Source: an uncultured Opitutia bacterium
Lineage (GTDB): Bacteria; Verrucomicrobiota; Verrucomicrobiia; Opitutales; UBA953
DNA: 24,229 nucleotides
Reading direction: 5' to 3'
Assembly: GCA_937875975.1 (NCBI GenBank)
Contig: CALEEU010000197.1
Span: 1-24,229, forward strand
This document shows positions 22,055 to 24,229 of the stretch, one piece after another. Position 1 is the stretch's first letter; every line of letters starts with the position of its first letter. The notes below the pieces were generated by a model that was not told the DNA's origin, did not search any database, and was given only the letters and a program-made list of their open reading frames with translations. The translations under genes were made by a program, and so were the position numbers.

Positions 22055-23160
22055 CAGGTTTCGCCGAGCACCTTGCGGATGGAAGGCTCGCGGGCTTCGA
22101 TGCTCTCCGCCAGCTTGAACTGCACCAGTGCGCGGCGCAGGTTGTGGCCGGGATAACGGACCTTGAAGTAGACGTCGCCGGCGAGATGGTCCGCGAGGAA
22201 GCGGATGCCGAGTTCGAGCGGGATCAGGTGGATGCAATCGAAGAGATGCCGGTGGTCGGCCTGGCTGAGGAAGTCCTTCGCATGGGCCTGATAACCCCTG
22301 TAAATCATGCTGAAAAGCTCGAGGTCGAAGATGACGGAGGCGAGCTCGGAGGCGTCTTCGCCCGCCGGATTGCAGACGGAACGCATGGCGTCGCCGATGT
22401 CATAATGGACCAAGCCGGGTTGCACGGTATCGAGGTCGACGATGCAGGTGCCGCGGCCGGTGGCCTCGTCGACCATGATGTTGCCGACCTTTGGGTCGCC
22501 GTGCGTGGTGCGCAGGCCGAGGTCTCCACGCGCCCGCGCCTCTTCCAGCACGGAGCAGCGGGCGCGGCGCGTTTCGACGAAGCGGACCGCGCGCTTGGCT
22601 TCTTGGGAAGCATGCAGACGTTCCTGTCCGCTCGGCGTCGCGAGCGCTGCGTCCATCTTGGAGAGGTATCCGGGCGTGACGTGGAAACCGGGTAGCGCGT
22701 AGCCGAGTTTCTCGGCCGGCAGGTCGCTGACCATGCGATGGAAATGGCCCAGCACGATGCCCGCCTCATGGGCGTGTTCTGGATTGCGCACCTTTTCGTA
22801 AGCGTCCGCGCTGGCGATTTGCGAGATCGCCCGCCAGAGATCGCCGTCGCCGTCCGTCACCCAGTCCTCGCCGGTCTTCGTCTGGATGATCTTCGGGAGT
22901 TGCCAGATGCGGTCCGCCCCTTCGGCCTCGGCCTCGAGCTTCGCGTGACAATGGTCCGTGAGCACGCGCATGTTCTGCATGATCACTTCCGGGTTCGGGA
23001 AGACCGACTTGCGGATGCGCTGCACGATGAAGCGCTGCTCCGAGAAGGTCGTCCGGAAGATCGCCAGGTAGGTGTCGTTGACATTGCCCGAGCCGTAGGG
23101 CTCGACGGTCACGAGCCTTCCCTGGACGTCGAACTGGCGGGCGATTATGGCGGCTCGCAT
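22054..23160 (-). CDS. NahK-like sugar 1-kinase (aminoglycoside phosphotransferase fold)
   Basis: A 368-residue kinase of the APH/choline-kinase fold, closest to N-acetylhexosamine 1-kinase NahK as I recall it. The nucleotide-binding start reads EPYGSGNVNDTYLAIF, then RFIVQRIRKSVFPNPEVIMQ. The catalytic loop is THGDPKVGN (H220, D222, K224), and the metal-binding aspartate lies in IVDLDTVQPGLVHYDIGDAM. The C-terminus LGIRFLADHLAGDVYFKVRY, PGHNL closely resembles the NahK ending. NahK makes GlcNAc-1-P or GalNAc-1-P from free HexNAc released from mucin or chitin-like glycans. A change in the catalytic loop (HGD here, HND in bifidobacterial NahK) leaves the exact sugar open. Such proteins are sometimes mislabelled mucin desulfatase. 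ATG at 23160; no lacto-N-biose phosphorylase or UDP-sugar genes are adjacent. Confidence 0.85.
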   Translation of the reverse strand: MRAAIIARQFDVQGRLVTVEPYGSGNVNDTYLAIFRTTFSEQRFIVQRIRKSVFPNPEVIMQNMRVLTDHCHAKLEAEAEGADRIWQLPKIIQTKTGEDWVTDGDGDLWRAISQIASADAYEKVRNPEHAHEAGIVLGHFHRMVSDLPAEKLGYALPGFHVTPGYLSKMDAALATPSGQERLHASQEAKRAVRFVETRRARCSVLEEARARGDLGLRTTHGDPKVGNIMVDEATGRGTCIVDLDTVQPGLVHYDIGDAMRSVCNPAGEDASELASVIFDLELFSMIYRGYQAHAKDFLSQADHRHLFDCIHLIPLELGIRFLADHLAGDVYFKVRYPGHNLRRALVQFKLAESIEAREPSIRKVLGET

Positions 23161-23270
23161 GGGGCTTTCGGGCTAATTTGCGGTTAGTTGCGAGGCTGGC
23201 GAGGGCATTCCCACGTCGCCAAGGCTTGATTTCCGCCCGGGGCTGCTCATGTTCAACGTTCCTCTGCGAC

Positions 23271-23346
23271 GCCACCTTAGCTCAGCTGGTAGAGCATCTC
23301 ATTCGTAATGAGAATGTCGCCGGTTCAAATCCGGCAGGTGGCTCCA
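23271..23346 (+). tRNA. tRNA-Thr (anticodon CGU), CCA encoded
   Basis: A full cloverleaf is visible: acceptor stem GCCACCT/AGGTGGC, D-arm GCTC-AGCTGGTA-GAGC, anticodon stem TCTCA/TGAGA with loop TTCGTAA (anticodon CGT), and T-arm GCCGG-TTCAAAT-CCGGC. Discriminator T is followed by an encoded CCA at 23344-23346. The anticodon reads ACG, a threonine codon expected to be used often in this GC-rich genome. Confidence 0.97.
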
Positions 23347-23368
23347 GCGCAGGGGACAATTTACTCTC

Positions 23369-23393
23369 AGCCCGTTTGCCCGCCCGGGCTTTT
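23369..23393 (+). terminator. Weak candidate terminator after tRNA-Thr
   Basis: AGCCCG (23369-23374) pairs with CGGGCT (23385-23390) across a 10-base loop and is followed by three more T. The stem is short and the T run is brief, so it may only partly separate the tRNA from folE2. Confidence 0.3.
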
Positions 23394-23410
23394 CCTCCAA
23401 CCTTCCCGCC

Positions 23411-24229
23411 ATGAGTCGCGCCGACCATCCGCCCCGCAGCCGGGACCTTTCCCGTCGCTACGACCGTAGTTTCCGGGCCGATGACGCGTACCGCGCCACG
23501 TTGCCGGACATGCAGAACAAGGACGCTTCGCTGATCCAGGGCGCCAACGTCCCGATCCAGCACGTCGGTATCTCCGGTTTCCGCCTGCCGATGCTCGTCG
23601 CCACCCGCGACGGCAAGCCGACCACGCTCGAGTGCACGATCACCGGCTCGGTGTCCCTCGCGGCCGACCGCAAGGGTATCAACATGTCCCGCATCATGCG
23701 GACCTTCTACGAATTCAAGGACCGCGTGCTCTCGCACGAGCTCCTCGAGGAGATCCTTGTCCGCTACAAGAAGGACCTCGATTGCAGCCGCGCCCGCATC
23801 ATGGTCGAGCTGCGCTACCCGATCCTGCAGAAGTCCCTGCGTTCGGGTCTCGAAGGCTGGCAGTATTATCGCGCGGTCCTCGAAGGCACCATCGACGACC
23901 TCGACCGCCTCCGCCGTTACGTCCATTTCGACTTCGTCTACTCGTCCGCCTGCCCTTGCTCCGCCGAGCTCGCCGAGCATGCCCGCGAAGAGCGCTCCGC
24001 CTACGGCATCCCGCACTCGCAGCGCTCCAAGGCCCGCGTGGTCGCCGAGGTCGCGACCGGCCGCCCCCTCGCCATCGAGGACATGAAGGATCTTTGCCTC
24101 AAGGGCCTCCAGACCGAGACCCAGGTCATGGTAAAGCGCGAGGACGAGCAGGCTTTCGCCGAACTCAACGGCGCTTATTCCAAGTTCGTCGAGGACGCCG
24201 CCCGCGTCGTCTACGAGCAGTTCGACGGC
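23411..24229 (+). CDS. folE2: GTP cyclohydrolase FolE2 (type IB), 3' end beyond the window
   Basis: First enzyme of folate (and queuosine) synthesis, turning GTP into dihydroneopterin triphosphate; FolE2 is the zinc-independent alternative to FolE. The 273 visible residues carry the family pattern: LPDMQNKD, IQHVGISGFRLPM, GSVSLAADRKGINMSRIMRT, SSACPCSAELAEHAREE with the conserved Cys-Pro-Cys, and PHSQRSKARV. The frame is open to the last base, so the C-terminus is missing. The ATG at 23411 begins MSRADHPPRSRDLSRRYDRS; a later in-frame ATG (MQNKD) would cut conserved residues. The leader CTTTTCCTCCAACCTTCCCGCC has no Shine-Dalgarno sequence. In several bacteria FolE2 is induced under zinc starvation by Zur. 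The 17-bp palindrome found upstream of the metal transporter is not seen here. Confidence 0.95.
   Translation, partial: MSRADHPPRSRDLSRRYDRSFRADDAYRATLPDMQNKDASLIQGANVPIQHVGISGFRLPMLVATRDGKPTTLECTITGSVSLAADRKGINMSRIMRTFYEFKDRVLSHELLEEILVRYKKDLDCSRARIMVELRYPILQKSLRSGLEGWQYYRAVLEGTIDDLDRLRRYVHFDFVYSSACPCSAELAEHAREERSAYGIPHSQRSKARVVAEVATGRPLAIEDMKDLCLKGLQTETQVMVKREDEQAFAELNGAYSKFVEDAARVVYEQFDG

Noticed and set aside
22054..22237. A longer N-terminus for the CvpA-like protein
   Set aside because: The 61 extra residues are Arg/Pro-rich, lie inside the kinase gene in another frame, and precede the clean MNADVPTLP start coupled by TGATG.
23226..23253. Possible promoter for tRNA-Thr (TTGATT, 16 bp, CATGTT)
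   Set aside because: Position is right, but the -10 box matches at only three bases, too weak to list.
1..24229. CRISPR arrays, insertion sequences, attachment sites, riboswitches
   Set aside because: No regularly spaced direct repeats, transposase motifs, terminal inverted repeats or recognisable riboswitch cores were seen on either strand.

Overview
The window is GC-rich and gene-dense, with no gap over 300 bp free of a gene. Its most diagnostic content is a complete five-gene block (10810-18325, + strand) whose order and protein architecture match the Akkermansia muciniphila Amuc_1102-1101-1100-1099-1098 pilus-like system, which is typical of Verrucomicrobiota. Together with signal peptidase I-type leaders (Gram-negative envelope), FloA/NfeD, FolE2 and a NahK-like sugar kinase, this points to a member of Verrucomicrobiota, possibly an Opitutae-like lineage. 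The lineage is inferred from gene families, not from a phylogeny.

Layout. 1-3412 (-): pyruvate dehydrogenase operon E1alpha, E1beta, E2; E2 runs to the very edge of the window. 3554-5036 (+): HPr phosphocarrier and an unrecognised exported protein. 5037-6184 (-): a phage CII-like DNA-binding protein followed by peptide deformylase. 6316-8213 (+): NfeD-like protein, flotillin FloA and a small membrane-anchored protein. 8214-10688 (-): metal ABC importer (binding protein, ATPase, permease), with a perfect 17-bp palindrome just upstream that looks like an operator. 10810-18325 (+): the pilus-like operon, closed by a strong intrinsic terminator. 18418-19386 (+): stand-alone 5'-3' exonuclease with a C-terminal clamp-binding-like tail. 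19392-23160 (-): NahK-like kinase, CvpA-like membrane protein and two tandem paralogous proteins of unknown function, ending in a terminator. 23271-23346 (+): tRNA-Thr(CGU). 23411-end (+): GTP cyclohydrolase FolE2, cut by the window edge.

How the genes work together. The pilus-like block encodes an outer-membrane secretin (Amuc_1098 type), three bitopic or exported alignment-type proteins (Amuc_1099, 1100, 1102 types) and a PilM-like protein. The PilM-like gene is naturally fused to a PilN-like module, and the PilN contact motif (here VNLIP) now lies inside the chain. No pilin, PilB/PilT ATPase, PilC or prepilin peptidase is in the window, so the motor and fibre, if any, lie elsewhere.

A general property of the region is that most start codons lack a Shine-Dalgarno sequence and are often preceded by a C/T-rich tract. 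Two convergent gene pairs have stop codons that abut with no spacer.
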